NCBI RefSeq assembly: GCF_000381765.1
Contig: NZ_KB907080.1
Span: 110,448-174,447 of the forward strand
DNA length: 64,000 bases
Reading direction: 5' to 3'
Origin: [Zimmermannella] faecalis ATCC 13722
GTDB taxonomy: Bacteria > Actinomycetota > Actinomycetes > Actinomycetales > Microbacteriaceae
The notes under the pieces are model-generated. The model saw only the letters and a program-made list of their open reading frames with translations, was not told where the DNA came from and did no database searches. Made by a program: the position numbers and the translations under genes. This document shows positions 8,830 to 17,102 of the stretch, in pieces. The first letter of the stretch is position 1. Every line of letters begins with the position of its first letter.

Positions 8830-9638
8830 GTACTCCGATCACCGTGAAGGGTTCGGCCCGCCTGCGCGCCGACGACGTCACGCTTGCCTACGACGGCCGC
8901 GTGATCTCCGAACAGCTCTCGATTGAGATTCCCGACGGTTCGTTTACCGTCATCGTCGGCCCGAACGCCTGCGGCAAGTCGACGCTGCTGCGCTCGCTCT
9001 CGCGCCTGCTCAAGCCGAGCGCCGGCAGCGTCGTGCTCGACGGCAAGGCGATCTCGAGCTACGGCGCGAAGGAGGTCGCGCGCATCGTCGGTCTGCTCCC
9101 CCAGACCTCGATCGCGCCCGACGGCATCACGGTTGCCGACCTCGTCGCCCGCGGCCGGTTCCCCCACCAGGGCCTCATTCGGCAGTGGAGCGCCGACGAC
9201 GACGCGGCCGTCGAGCACGCGCTCGAGGTGACGAGCACCGCCGAGCTGCGGCGTCGGCAAGTTGACGAGCTCTCGGGCGGCCAACGTCAACGCGTGTGGG
9301 TCGCCATGGCGCTCGCGCAGCAGGCACCGATTCTGCTGCTCGACGAGCCAACGACCTACCTCGACATTGCCCACCAGTACGACCTGCTCAACCTCTTCGA
9401 AGACCTCAACCGCGCGGGCAGCACGCTCGTTGCGGTGCTGCACGACCTCAACCAGGCCGCTCGCTACGCGACACACATGATCGCGATGCGCGAGGGTGAG
9501 GTGCTCGCAACCGGCGCGCCGAGCGAGGTCGTTACCGAGCAGAACGTTCGGCGGGTGTTCGGCGTCGACGCGCTCGTGACCGACGATCCAGAGACGGGGA
9601 CACCGCTCGTCGTACCCCGCGCGCGGACTGCGTCATAA
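8826..9638 (+). CDS. FecE/FepC-type siderophore ABC transporter ATPase
   Basis: A 270-residue ATPase with Walker A GPNACGKST, Q-loop LLPQTS, signature ELSGGQRQR, Walker B ILLLDEPTTYLD and H-loop VLHDL, all canonical. ARGRFPHQG after the Q-loop is typical of the FecE/FepC group. AGGAGG lies upstream of ATG 8826, which overlaps the permease stop (ATGA). It powers the FecCD pair and completes the importer. The last 107 bases are antisense to the end of the EamA gene at 9532. Confidence 0.93.
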   Translation: MSTPITVKGSARLRADDVTLAYDGRVISEQLSIEIPDGSFTVIVGPNACGKSTLLRSLSRLLKPSAGSVVLDGKAISSYGAKEVARIVGLLPQTSIAPDGITVADLVARGRFPHQGLIRQWSADDDAAVEHALEVTSTAELRRRQVDELSGGQRQRVWVAMALAQQAPILLLDEPTTYLDIAHQYDLLNLFEDLNRAGSTLVAVLHDLNQAARYATHMIAMREGEVLATGAPSEVVTEQNVRRVFGVDALVTDDPETGTPLVVPRARTAS

Positions 9639-10518
9639 GCACCGTCGCATTCGCCGCGACGATGACGACGATCGCGAGCCACGAGGCGAGGTCGAGGCGC
9701 TCGCCGAGCATGAGCCAGCCAACGATCGCCGCAATAATCGGGTGCACGCTCATGAACACGCCGAACATGTGGGTTGGCACGCGTCGCAACGCGAGCACAT
9801 CAACGAAGTAGGGCACGCCCGACGACAGCAGCCCGGCGAGCAGCGCGTACGCGATAACCTGCCCCGTGAGCTCGGCGTTCGCAAGAATCCACACCCCGAT
9901 CGGCAGGTACGCGAGCGCCGAGATCATCGCGGCGGTCGCGGAGCCCTGCACGCCCGGTAACCGCTGCCCGACGGCTCGATTCGCGAAAATGTAGAGCGCC
10001 CAGCACACCGCCGCCAGGCAGGCGAGGCCCACGCCGACATAGTCGGTGGATGCGCCGGGTCGCGTGAGCACGACGACGGCAATGCCCGCGGCGATGGCGC
10101 AGAGCACGTTGACGAGGCGCTTCGCCCCGAACACCGCGATCGCGAGGGGCCCGAGGAACTCGAGCGTGATCGTGAGCCCGAGCCCGATGCGGTCGATTGC
10201 GAGGTAGACGCAGAGGTTCATCGTCGCGAACGTGACGGCGAGCGCGACGACGGGCCGCCACTGCGCCTTCGTGAACCGCCAGAACCGCGGCCTCGCGATG
10301 CAGCCGAGCACGAGCGCGGCGACCCACTGCCGCACCGCGACGACCCCGACCGGGCCGATCACGGGGAAGATCATCGCCCCGAACGACGCCCCGAACTGCG
10401 ACGATGTGCCGCCGAGCAGCATGAGCGCGACACCCGTCAGCCGGTCTCGCTGCCGGGGCTCGCCGACCTGCGCGACCGGTGCGGTCGGGAGGTGGTGTGC
10501 GCCGAGGTTCCGTGCCAT
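9532..10518 (-). CDS. EamA-family (RhtA-like) exporter
   Basis: A 328-residue drug/metabolite transporter with ten predicted helices in two EamA repeats. The second repeat contains LRRVPTHMFGVFMSVHPIIAA and IVGWLMLGE, typical of RhtA-type amino-acid exporters. The last 35 residues are an Arg-rich tail that runs into the antisense end of the ATPase gene and is probably not part of the folded protein. The gene is divergent from the LysR regulator at 10587, which is likely its controller. An AT-rich dyad AAAT-GAAT-ATTT at 10552-10563 in the 68-base gap is a candidate operator. Confidence 0.85.
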   Translation of the reverse strand: MARNLGAHHLPTAPVAQVGEPRQRDRLTGVALMLLGGTSSQFGASFGAMIFPVIGPVGVVAVRQWVAALVLGCIARPRFWRFTKAQWRPVVALAVTFATMNLCVYLAIDRIGLGLTITLEFLGPLAIAVFGAKRLVNVLCAIAAGIAVVVLTRPGASTDYVGVGLACLAAVCWALYIFANRAVGQRLPGVQGSATAAMISALAYLPIGVWILANAELTGQVIAYALLAGLLSSGVPYFVDVLALRRVPTHMFGVFMSVHPIIAAIVGWLMLGERLDLASWLAIVVIVAANATVLMTQSARGVRRAVSPSLDRRSRARRRRTPAERSAR

Positions 10519-10586
10519 ATCGCCACGCTAGGCCGACTCGATCGTTACGCAAAATGAATATTTCGCCCCATTGATACGCTGAGCGT

Positions 10587-11501
10587 ATGACAAGTCGTGA
10601 GTCGGATGCGCCGCGCAGCCGCGAGTCAAGGGCCGAGCGCGTCGAGCTGCGCCACCTACGCCACTTCGTCACCGTCGTCGACGCCGGCGGTTTCACCGCA
10701 GCGGCCGAGCGGCTCTTCGTGTCGCAGGCCGCCGTTTCACGCAACGTCCGCGCGCTTGAGGAGGCGATCGGGGTGCGGCTCCTCGCGCGCACGAGCCGCA
10801 CGGTGCGCCCGACTGCGGCGGGTGTGCGCGTGCTCATGCGCGCCCGCACCACGCTCGCGGCCGTCGACGAACTCGTGCACGAGGCCGCCGCGGGAGAGAG
10901 CACGATCCTGCTCGGGCACGCCTGGGCGTCGTTCGGAGCGCGCACGCCGGTCTTCCAGCGCCGCTGGCGCGCGGAGCATCCCGACACGGCGCTGCGCTTC
11001 GTGCACCATCACGTGCCCTCGGGCGGGCTCGCCGAGGGCCTGTGCGACATCTCGATCGTGCGCGGTGATACCGACCTGAGGGCCTGGCCGCACGCCCTCG
11101 TCGGCCACGAACAGCGCGCGGCCGTCATGTCGACTGACGACCCGTGGGCCCGGCGCCGAGTGATTCGGTGGGATGAGCTGCGCACGCGACGACTGCTCGT
11201 CGACCGCGTCGCGGGCACGACCCACGCGGGGCTCTGGGAGGGCGAGCCGAAGCCCGAGGTCGCCCCCTCGGGCGGCATCGACGACTGGCTCGCGCTCATC
11301 GCCGCCGGCGAGGGCATTGGGGTGAGCGCCGAGGCGACCGCGGCGCAGTACCGCCGCGACGGCATCGTGTACCGAACGATTCGCGACGCGCCGCCGATTC
11401 CCGTGCACCTCGTCTGGAGGGCCGACGACGCGCATCCGCTCACCCCGGCCGTCGTCGCCCTCGCGATCGACCTCTACTACGGCGCCGACCGCTCGAGCTA
11501 G
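10587..11501 (+). CDS. LysR-family transcriptional regulator
   Basis: A 304-residue LysR protein. The winged helix-turn-helix is at about residues 20-80 (LRHFVTVVDAGGFTAAAERL, FVSQAAVSRNVRALEEAIG), followed by a linker helix and a two-lobe effector domain. It is transcribed away from the EamA exporter gene, the standard arrangement for a LysR protein controlling its neighbour. Its stop overlaps the stop of the convergent Lrp gene by 4 bases. The effector is unknown; an amino acid or a toxic metabolite exported by the EamA protein is a fair guess. Confidence 0.9.
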   Translation: MTSRESDAPRSRESRAERVELRHLRHFVTVVDAGGFTAAAERLFVSQAAVSRNVRALEEAIGVRLLARTSRTVRPTAAGVRVLMRARTTLAAVDELVHEAAAGESTILLGHAWASFGARTPVFQRRWRAEHPDTALRFVHHHVPSGGLAEGLCDISIVRGDTDLRAWPHALVGHEQRAAVMSTDDPWARRRVIRWDELRTRRLLVDRVAGTTHAGLWEGEPKPEVAPSGGIDDWLALIAAGEGIGVSAEATAAQYRRDGIVYRTIRDAPPIPVHLVWRADDAHPLTPAVVALAIDLYYGADRSS

Positions 11502-11983
11502 CCGTGGCGCGTGCGGCGCCGCGCGGGTAGCGAGTCGATCGGGGCGCGCGGCGGCACGACCGTCTTCATCACGAGGGTGGAGTTGAGTCGACGCACACCG
11601 GGCAGCTGCGAGAGCTGCTCGTCGTAGAGCTGCTGAAACTGTGCCTTCGATTCGGTCGCGACGTAGAGCTGGTAGTCGGGCTCGCCGAAGAGCCGGTGCG
11701 CCTGCATGACGTTCGGCAGGGCGGCCACGGCCGACTCGAACGTCGCAATCGAGGTGCCGTCGACCGTGTCGATCGTGACGAACACCACCGCCTCGAAGGG
11801 CAGCCCGAGCCGCTCGAGATCGATCTCGACGCCGAAGCCCCGAATCACCCCGCTTGCCTCGAGCTCCCGGAATCGTCGGTGGCAGGCCGACAGGCTCAGC
11901 CCGACCTTCGCGGCGAGCTCGGTCATGCTCGCGCGGCCGTCATCTTGCAGCAGCGAAAGAATCTTCGCGTCAATCGCGTCCAT
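11498..11983 (-). CDS. Lrp/AsnC-family regulator
   Basis: A 161-residue protein with the AsnC-type helix-turn-helix at about residues 1-60 (MDAIDAKILSLLQDDGRASM, LSLSACHRRFRELEASGVI) and a C-terminal RAM ligand domain. An upstream in-frame extension exists, but the start MDAIDAK at 11983 fits the family exactly. The gene is divergent from a LysE-type amino-acid exporter. Lrp proteins commonly switch on such exporters when their amino acid accumulates. The start codon lies within a near-perfect palindrome, suggesting autoregulation. Confidence 0.93.
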   Translation of the reverse strand: MDAIDAKILSLLQDDGRASMTELAAKVGLSLSACHRRFRELEASGVIRGFGVEIDLERLGLPFEAVVFVTIDTVDGTSIATFESAVAALPNVMQAHRLFGEPDYQLYVATESKAQFQQLYDEQLSQLPGVRRLNSTLVMKTVVPPRAPIDSLPARRRTRHG

Positions 11984-12001
11984 GCGAGAAATTCTTGCAT
12001 G
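11981..12001. promoter_or_regulatory. palindrome over the Lrp start codon, likely operator
   Basis: Twenty-one bases, CATGCgAGAAaTTCTtGCATG, in which nine of ten symmetric pairs match. The left end is the Lrp start codon itself. Length and symmetry fit a dimeric Lrp-type protein. Its position would let Lrp block its own translation start or promoter. Confidence 0.6.
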
Positions 12002-12027
12002 GAGGCACGACCAACGTGATGAGAATC

Positions 12028-12048
12028 GAAGCACATTTCGCGTGCTTC
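12028..12048. promoter_or_regulatory. 7-base dyad upstream of the LysE exporter
   Basis: GAAGCAC (12028-12034) and GTGCTTC (12042-12048) around a 7-base spacer, with partly matching flanks TGAGAA / TTCTCA. It lies 67 bases before the exporter start and 45 bases from the Lrp start. It could be a second Lrp site or a hairpin in the exporter leader. Confidence 0.4.
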
Positions 12049-12114
12049 TCAATAATCTTCAGGCGTGACGGGGCGCGGCGGGCGCGCCCGACGACGGAGG
12101 AAGGGGCCCGAGCC

Positions 12115-12741
12115 GTGGACGGTTCGCTCGTGATCGCATTCTGGGGTGTTTCCGCGATGTTTATCCTGCTTCCGGGCGCCGATTGGGCGTACATCCTCGC
12201 GTCGGGCTCCCGACGCGGCGGCGCGACCCCGGCAATCGGCGGCATGATGACCGGCCACCTCGTCGTGATCGTCGGCGTCGCGGCGGGCATCGCCGCAGTC
12301 GTCGCCGCGTTCCCCCTTGCCTTGACCGCACTGTCGGTCGCCGGCGGCGGCTACCTCGTCTACCTCGGCGTCTCATCGCTGCGCTCCGGCGCCGACACGA
12401 ACCCCGACGTGAAGGACGTCTCGGTGAACCCCGGCGGCCTGTATGCGCGCGGCGTCGGCGTCAGCCTCCTCAACCCCAAGGTGTTCCTGCTGCTGCTCGC
12501 CCTGCTCCCCCAGTTCACGACCCCGAACGGCAGCGTGCCGCTCAGCCTGCAGCTGCTGGCGCTCGGCGGCGTGCACCTCGTCACCTGCACCGTGGTCTAC
12601 CTGCTCCTCGGCTTCGGCGCCGGCATCGTGCTCGAGCGGCGCCCGGGTACCGCACGCATCGTGCGGCTCGTGTCGGGCGGCATCATGATCCTCATCGGCG
12701 CGCTCGTCATCGGCGAACAGGTCGTCGAGCACCTGCGCTAA
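12115..12741 (+). CDS. LysE-family amino-acid exporter
   Basis: A 208-residue, six-helix LysE/RhtB-type protein. Typical features are LLPGADWAYILASGSRRGG in the first loop (the family's P-G-P/A-D motif) and LLNPKVFLLLLALLPQF in the middle. The GTG start at 12115 follows a strong GGAGGAAGGGG 9 bases upstream; the longer open frame to the left has no such support. It is divergent from Lrp, which probably controls it. It exports an amino acid that would be harmful at high internal levels. Confidence 0.9.
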   Translation: MDGSLVIAFWGVSAMFILLPGADWAYILASGSRRGGATPAIGGMMTGHLVVIVGVAAGIAAVVAAFPLALTALSVAGGGYLVYLGVSSLRSGADTNPDVKDVSVNPGGLYARGVGVSLLNPKVFLLLLALLPQFTTPNGSVPLSLQLLALGGVHLVTCTVVYLLLGFGAGIVLERRPGTARIVRLVSGGIMILIGALVIGEQVVEHLR

Positions 12742-12808
12742 ACGCGGCGGCGTACGCTGGGCCCGACCTGACGACGGGTACCGCCCACGAGCCCAAGGAA
12801 GTGCCCGG

Positions 12809-13183
12809 ATGCCACTCGTGCTGTCACACACCACGTGGGATGCCCACGACCCACACACCATCGCGGAGTTTTGGCGCGAGCTACTCGGGTGGGAGATCGC
12901 CGAACCCGACTGTTACCACCCCGGCTCCGACGAGTGCTACCTCGCGAGCCCCGACGGGCACACGATCCTCTTTCTCGAGGTTCCCGACGCGAAACGGGTG
13001 AAGAACCGCGCGCACATGGATCTTCGCCCCGCCGCGGGGTCCACCCGTGACGACGAGATCGATCGCGCCGTTTCGCTCGGCGCGACGATCGTTGCCGACC
13101 ACCGCGACGACCTGAGCTGGGCGGTCATGGCCGACCCTGAGGGCAACGAGTTCTGCATTCTCAAGACGTCGGCGAGCGCCTGA
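12809..13183 (+). CDS. VOC (glyoxalase-fold) family protein
   Basis: A 124-residue protein with one vicinal-oxygen-chelate unit pair. Characteristic parts are HTTWDAHDPHTIAEFWRELLGW at the N-terminus, the metal-ligand-like HMDLR in the middle and MADPEGNEFCIL near the end. Proteins of this compact sub-family are often annotated as glyoxalase/bleomycin-resistance-like. No substrate can be assigned. AAGGAAG upstream supports the start. It follows the LysE gene by 67 bases and could be co-transcribed. Confidence 0.85.
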   Translation: MPLVLSHTTWDAHDPHTIAEFWRELLGWEIAEPDCYHPGSDECYLASPDGHTILFLEVPDAKRVKNRAHMDLRPAAGSTRDDEIDRAVSLGATIVADHRDDLSWAVMADPEGNEFCILKTSASA

Positions 13184-13242
13184 CGAACGCCGACTGACCA
13201 ACACGGACTGGCCAGGAGCGACCGACGCATCCCGCACCTGGC

Positions 13243-13282
13243 ACCGCCCGGCGCCGCGCGGCAATCGCGCGCGCCGGGCGGT
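13243..13282. terminator. hairpin between convergent VOC and YeiH genes
   Basis: Perfect 12-base arms ACCGCCCGGCGC (13243-13254) and GCGCCGGGCGGT (13271-13282) around a 16-base loop. It lies in the gap where both neighbours end, so it can serve both strands. Confidence 0.65.
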
Positions 13283-13337
13283 CTGCGGGCCCGGAACCCC
13301 GGGGAGGGAGGATCAGTTGGGTGCGCCCGCCCCGTCG

Positions 13338-14504
13338 CTACGGGAACAGCACGCCGAACAGCAGCGATGAAATCGCGAGGCCCGCGACGAGGTTCACCAC
13401 CGTGCCGACGAAGAACACGAGAATCGGCTTCCAGCCCGCCTCGCGCAGCGCACCGAACCGGAACTCGAGACCGATCGACACGAACGCGAGCGTGAAGAAC
13501 GCCGTCTGGAGCGTCTTCGCGGCATTCATGCCGTTGTCGAGCCACGCACCATCCTCGAGCGCGGCGGGGAACGACGCGGCGAGCACCGACACGAGCACCG
13601 AAGCCACGATGAAGCCGAGCACGAACTTCGGGAAGCGCTTCCACACCTCGCCCCAGCCCGAGCGGGTAACCGACATCGCGTCGACACCGGCCTGCCGGTC
13701 AACCTTGAGGGTGAAGTAGACCGACAGCGCCACCGCGACGAAGCCGATGAGCGCGTTCTGAATCATCTTCACGATCGACGCATACTGCAGCACCTCGTCG
13801 CCCGCGACGGCGCCGGCCGCGGTGACGGCGGCGGTCGTGTCGATGTTGCCGCCGATCCAGGCGCCCGTCACGAGCGGTGAGAGGCCGAACAGCTCGGCAA
13901 GCCACGGCAACAGGAAGATCGCAGGGAGCGCGAAGACGATCACGAGGCCGGCGACGTACGCGAGCTGCTCCTTCTTCGCGTGCACGGCGCCGGCCGCGGC
14001 GACCGCGGCCGAGACGCCACAGATCGACAGCGCCGACGCGAGCAATGCGCGCAGGTGCGGCTCGAGGCCAATGATGCCGGCGAACCACCAGGTGAAGAAG
14101 AACACGACGCTGATGAGCAGGAGCGCCTGCACGACCGCGGGCAGCCCCATGTCGAGGATCACGGTGATGTTCACGCCGGCGCCGAGCAGCACGAGGCCGA
14201 TCTTGATGAAGAACTCGGTGCGGAATCCGCCCGAGAGCCGATCGCGCACCCCGAGCAGCGAGAGGATGCCGTTGAACGCGAAGCCGAGAATGATCGCGTA
14301 GACGGGGAACTCGATCGACTTTGCGACCTGCCCAAACCAGGTGCCGGCGGTCCAGTCAGGCAGGTTACTCGTGAGCACCTGCACGACCCAGGCGAGGGCG
14401 ACGACGATGACGAGGCCCGCGAGCGTCCAGGCGCCCGACCCCTTCGGCTCGGGCTGCGCATCCTCGTGCACGACGGATGCGTGGTCGGCGTTCGTGGCGG
14501 TCAT
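13338..14504 (-). CDS. YeiH-family putative sulfate exporter
   Basis: A 388-residue membrane protein with about eleven helices. LGFAFNGILSLLG, LLGAGVNITVILDMGLPAV, LLASALSICGVSAAVAAAGA and GAWIGGNIDTTAAVTAAGA are hallmarks of the YeiH/PSE family (UPF0324). YeiH is tied to sulfur compounds (sulfate or sulfonate efflux) only by annotation; the substrate is not settled. Its start overlaps the stop of a 60-residue membrane peptide gene by 4 bases, so the two are coupled. Confidence 0.88.
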   Translation of the reverse strand: MTATNADHASVVHEDAQPEPKGSGAWTLAGLVIVVALAWVVQVLTSNLPDWTAGTWFGQVAKSIEFPVYAIILGFAFNGILSLLGVRDRLSGGFRTEFFIKIGLVLLGAGVNITVILDMGLPAVVQALLLISVVFFFTWWFAGIIGLEPHLRALLASALSICGVSAAVAAAGAVHAKKEQLAYVAGLVIVFALPAIFLLPWLAELFGLSPLVTGAWIGGNIDTTAAVTAAGAVAGDEVLQYASIVKMIQNALIGFVAVALSVYFTLKVDRQAGVDAMSVTRSGWGEVWKRFPKFVLGFIVASVLVSVLAASFPAALEDGAWLDNGMNAAKTLQTAFFTLAFVSIGLEFRFGALREAGWKPILVFFVGTVVNLVAGLAISSLLFGVLFP

Positions 14505-14683
14505 GAGAGGAAGATCCCCTTGATGTCGGGAATCACCTGAAGCAGGCAGAGCCCAAGAATCACGAGCCCGATGACGGTCGCGGCCCAGTCCTCGTTGAGC
14601 GAGAACTTGCCGTGGGTGTCGGGGGCCTGCACGTCGGTGGGCGGGATATCGACGTAATCGCCGCGATCGTGTGGCTGAGACAT
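14501..14683 (-). CDS. 60-residue single-helix membrane peptide, YeiH partner
   Basis: A polar N-terminal half of about 32 residues ends in FSLNEDWAATVIGLVILGLC, leading into one hydrophobic helix that continues to the C-terminus. An AGGAG Shine-Dalgarno lies 6 bases upstream of the ATG, and the stop overlaps the YeiH start (ATGA). Coupling and a single helix suggest a small subunit or assembly factor for the exporter. I do not recognise a named family. Confidence 0.75.
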   Translation of the reverse strand: MSQPHDRGDYVDIPPTDVQAPDTHGKFSLNEDWAATVIGLVILGLCLLQVIPDIKGIFLS

Positions 14684-14832
14684 CGCTCCTCCTGAGCTAC
14701 AAGCAATTCCAGTGACCTAACAACACAGCATTGTAGCCACGGCGGGTTGCCGCGAGGTTACGGCGCGACATCGGTGACGCATATGTTCGGTGCAGGATTC
14801 CCGACGATTCGGCACCTACTCTCGGAGTCGAT

Positions 14833-15768
14833 ATGCAACAGTTCTTCGATTCCGTCATCGAGTTCCTGGGCCCGTTCTGGCCCCTCGCCCAGGTGCTCCT
14901 CATCATCCTGGGCGCCTTTGTCGTGCACTGGGCGCTCCAGCAGATCATCAAGCGGTTCGTGGGGCAGATCGTCGCCGGTGTGAAGCGCAAGCGCGGCGTC
15001 GACGACACGCAGATGCTCGCGATTCGTTCCCCGCTCGAGTCGGTTCGCACGGTGCAGCGCACCCGCACGATCGGCCAGGTGCTCGGCAATATCGTCACGG
15101 TCGTCGTGGTCGTGGTGGCCGTGCTCTGGTGCATCGGCGTCATCAGCCCGAGCTTCCTGCAGTCCCTCACCGTGCTCTCGGCCGCGATCGGTGCCGGCCT
15201 CGGTTTCGGCGCGCAGAAGATCGTTGGCGACGTGCTCAACGGCATCTTCATGGTGATCGAAGACCAGATCGGCGTTGGCGACGAGGTCGACATGGAGTAC
15301 GCGTCGGGCACCGTCGAGGCGGTCGGCGTGCGGGTCACGCAGGTGCGCGACGTCTACGGGCAGCTCTGGTACGTGCGCAACGGCGAGATTCAGCGGGTCG
15401 GCAACAACTCGCAGGGCTGGAACCGCGCGATCATCGACCTCCCCGTGCCGTACTCCGAAGACCGCGCGAAGGTGCAGCGCATCGTCGAGGGCGTCGGCAA
15501 GGGCATGTACGAAGACGTCGACTGGATGATGAAACTTCTCGAGGAGCCCACCATCTGGGGCCTGCAGTCGCTCTCGGCCGAGGCGGTCATCATGCGCATC
15601 ACGGTGAAGACCTCCCCCGGCGAGCGGTGGGGTGTCGAGCGCGAGCTGCGCGCCCGCCTGCAGGATGCACTGAAGGCCGAGGATGTCTCGCTGCCGCCGC
15701 TCAACCTCATCGCGTTCGACGGCCCGAACGGCATCGAGCCGCGGAAGAATTCGGCGACCGACGAGTAG
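14833..15768 (+). CDS. mechanosensitive channel, MscS family
   Basis: A 311-residue protein with three membrane helices. The pore helix carries the family motif SAAIGAGLGFGAQKIVGDVL. It is followed by the beta-domain sequence DQIGVGDEVDMEY and the later VRNGEIQRVGNNSQGW. It opens under membrane tension to release solutes in hypo-osmotic shock. GGAG lies upstream of ATG 14833. It is monocistronic and ends at a very strong hairpin. Confidence 0.92.
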   Translation: MQQFFDSVIEFLGPFWPLAQVLLIILGAFVVHWALQQIIKRFVGQIVAGVKRKRGVDDTQMLAIRSPLESVRTVQRTRTIGQVLGNIVTVVVVVVAVLWCIGVISPSFLQSLTVLSAAIGAGLGFGAQKIVGDVLNGIFMVIEDQIGVGDEVDMEYASGTVEAVGVRVTQVRDVYGQLWYVRNGEIQRVGNNSQGWNRAIIDLPVPYSEDRAKVQRIVEGVGKGMYEDVDWMMKLLEEPTIWGLQSLSAEAVIMRITVKTSPGERWGVERELRARLQDALKAEDVSLPPLNLIAFDGPNGIEPRKNSATDE

Positions 15769-15823
15769 CCGAGCGACGGCTGGCCAGACCGCTGGGTTGG
15801 TGACAGCATCGGAACCGGCGAAA

Positions 15824-15875
15824 CGATACGGGGCCGCGGTGCGCAACCAATGTTGCGCACCGCGGCCCCGTGTCG
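15824..15875. terminator. very strong bidirectional hairpin
   Basis: Twenty perfectly paired bases (15828-15847 with 15852-15871) around the tetraloop CAAT, extended by four more pairs including one G-U to a 24-pair stem. It lies between the convergent mscS and aminotransferase genes and can stop both transcripts. Confidence 0.85.
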
Positions 15876-15881
15876 ATGGTG

Positions 15882-17102
15882 CTAGCGCTGTCGGGCGATC
15901 GCGGCCGCGAGGCGGCGGGCCGCCTCGTCGAGCTCGGCGACGCTCGCGCGCGAGAATCCGAGTCGCAGGTGCCGGTCGGCATCGGTGCCCTCACCCGAAG
16001 TGAAGAACGCGCCGCGCTGGTATTCGATGCCCTCGAGACTCGCGTCGGCGGCGAGTCGCGCCTCGTCGATCGCGTCGTCACGCAGCCGCGCCCAGACAAA
16101 GAAGCCGCCGCGGGGCGGGCGCACCTCGAACTCGCCCGGCGCCTCGCGCTCGAGCGCCGCCGCGAGCGCCGCCGCGCGCTCGGCGTACACCGGTCGCGCC
16201 CGCTGCAGCACCTCGTCGAACGCGGTCTCGTGCGACGTGACGAAGCGGGCGATCGCGTGCTGCGTGAGCTGTGACGAGTGCGAGTCGTTGCGGCTGCGCA
16301 GCTTCACGGCGTTCGCGGTGAACCGTTCGGGCAACACGACCCAGCCGAGTCGCAGGCCCGGGCCGAGCGTCTTCGTGAACGTGTTGATGTGCACGACGTG
16401 GTCGGATTCGTTGAACGCGGCGACCGACTCGGTGACGCCGTCGAACGCGATCTCGCGGTACGGGTTGTCGGCGAACACGATGAACCCGTACCGCTCCGCA
16501 AGCGCGACGAGGTGGCGACGGGCCGACTCCGGCAGCACGCCCTGCGAGGGGTTGTGAAAGTCGGGCACGGTGTAGAGCGCCGCGGGCCGGGCGCCCGCGG
16601 CGAGCCGCGCCTCGAGCTCGTCGAGGTCGAGGCCGTCGGCGCCGACCCGAATCGGCAGGATGCGCGCGTCGGCGAGTTCGAGGCCGCGCAGGAACAGCGG
16701 GAAGATCGGGTTGTCGACCGCGACGAGGTCGCCGCGCTCGAGCACGAGCTGAATCGCGAGCGCGAGGCCGTGGAACCCGCCGTTCGTGATGAGGATGCGC
16801 GACACGGGCACGGCCTCGCGCGCGGCGATCCACTCCCGCAGCTCCGGCACCCCCTCGGTGCGGCCGTACTGCAGCGCGGGCAGCCCGGGCTCGGCGAGGG
16901 CGGCCGCGTAGGCGTCGGCGAGCTGCGCCCCGGGCAGCAGGTCGGGGTCGGGGATGCCCCCGAGCAGCTCGATCGCGTCGGCGCGGGGCGTGCGGAGCGT
17001 CGCGTCGCCAAACCCCTTCGGGTCGGTGAGCGCGCGGATGAGCTCGGGCACGGGCGTCGCGTCGGTGTGGGGTCGTGTCGCGTCGGCGAGGAGGTGGCTC
17101 AC
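15882..17102 (-). CDS. PLP-dependent fold-I aminotransferase (LysN/ARO8-like)
   Basis: A 406-residue class I/II aminotransferase without the helix-turn-helix of MocR proteins. Markers: LQYGRTEGVPELREWIA, ILITNGGFHGLALA, DNPIFPLFLRGL, DNPYREIAF and the Schiff-base Lys in NTFTKTLGPGLRLGW. The group includes 2-aminoadipate and aromatic aminotransferases. The GTG start at 17102 overlaps the stop of the upstream ABC ATPase gene by 4 bases, making this the last gene of the peptide-importer operon. It would move an amino group between an imported compound and a 2-oxo acid. Confidence 0.9.
   Translation of the reverse strand: MSHLLADATRPHTDATPVPELIRALTDPKGFGDATLRTPRADAIELLGGIPDPDLLPGAQLADAYAAALAEPGLPALQYGRTEGVPELREWIAAREAVPVSRILITNGGFHGLALAIQLVLERGDLVAVDNPIFPLFLRGLELADARILPIRVGADGLDLDELEARLAAGARPAALYTVPDFHNPSQGVLPESARRHLVALAERYGFIVFADNPYREIAFDGVTESVAAFNESDHVVHINTFTKTLGPGLRLGWVVLPERFTANAVKLRSRNDSHSSQLTQHAIARFVTSHETAFDEVLQRARPVYAERAAALAAALEREAPGEFEVRPPRGGFFVWARLRDDAIDEARLAADASLEGIEYQRGAFFTSGEGTDADRHLRLGFSRASVAELDEAARRLAAAIARQR

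Noticed and set aside
15882..17102. MocR-type regulator
   Set aside because: The aminotransferase has no N-terminal GntR helix-turn-helix; the longer frame upstream is out of frame with the ABC ATPase gene that occupies it.
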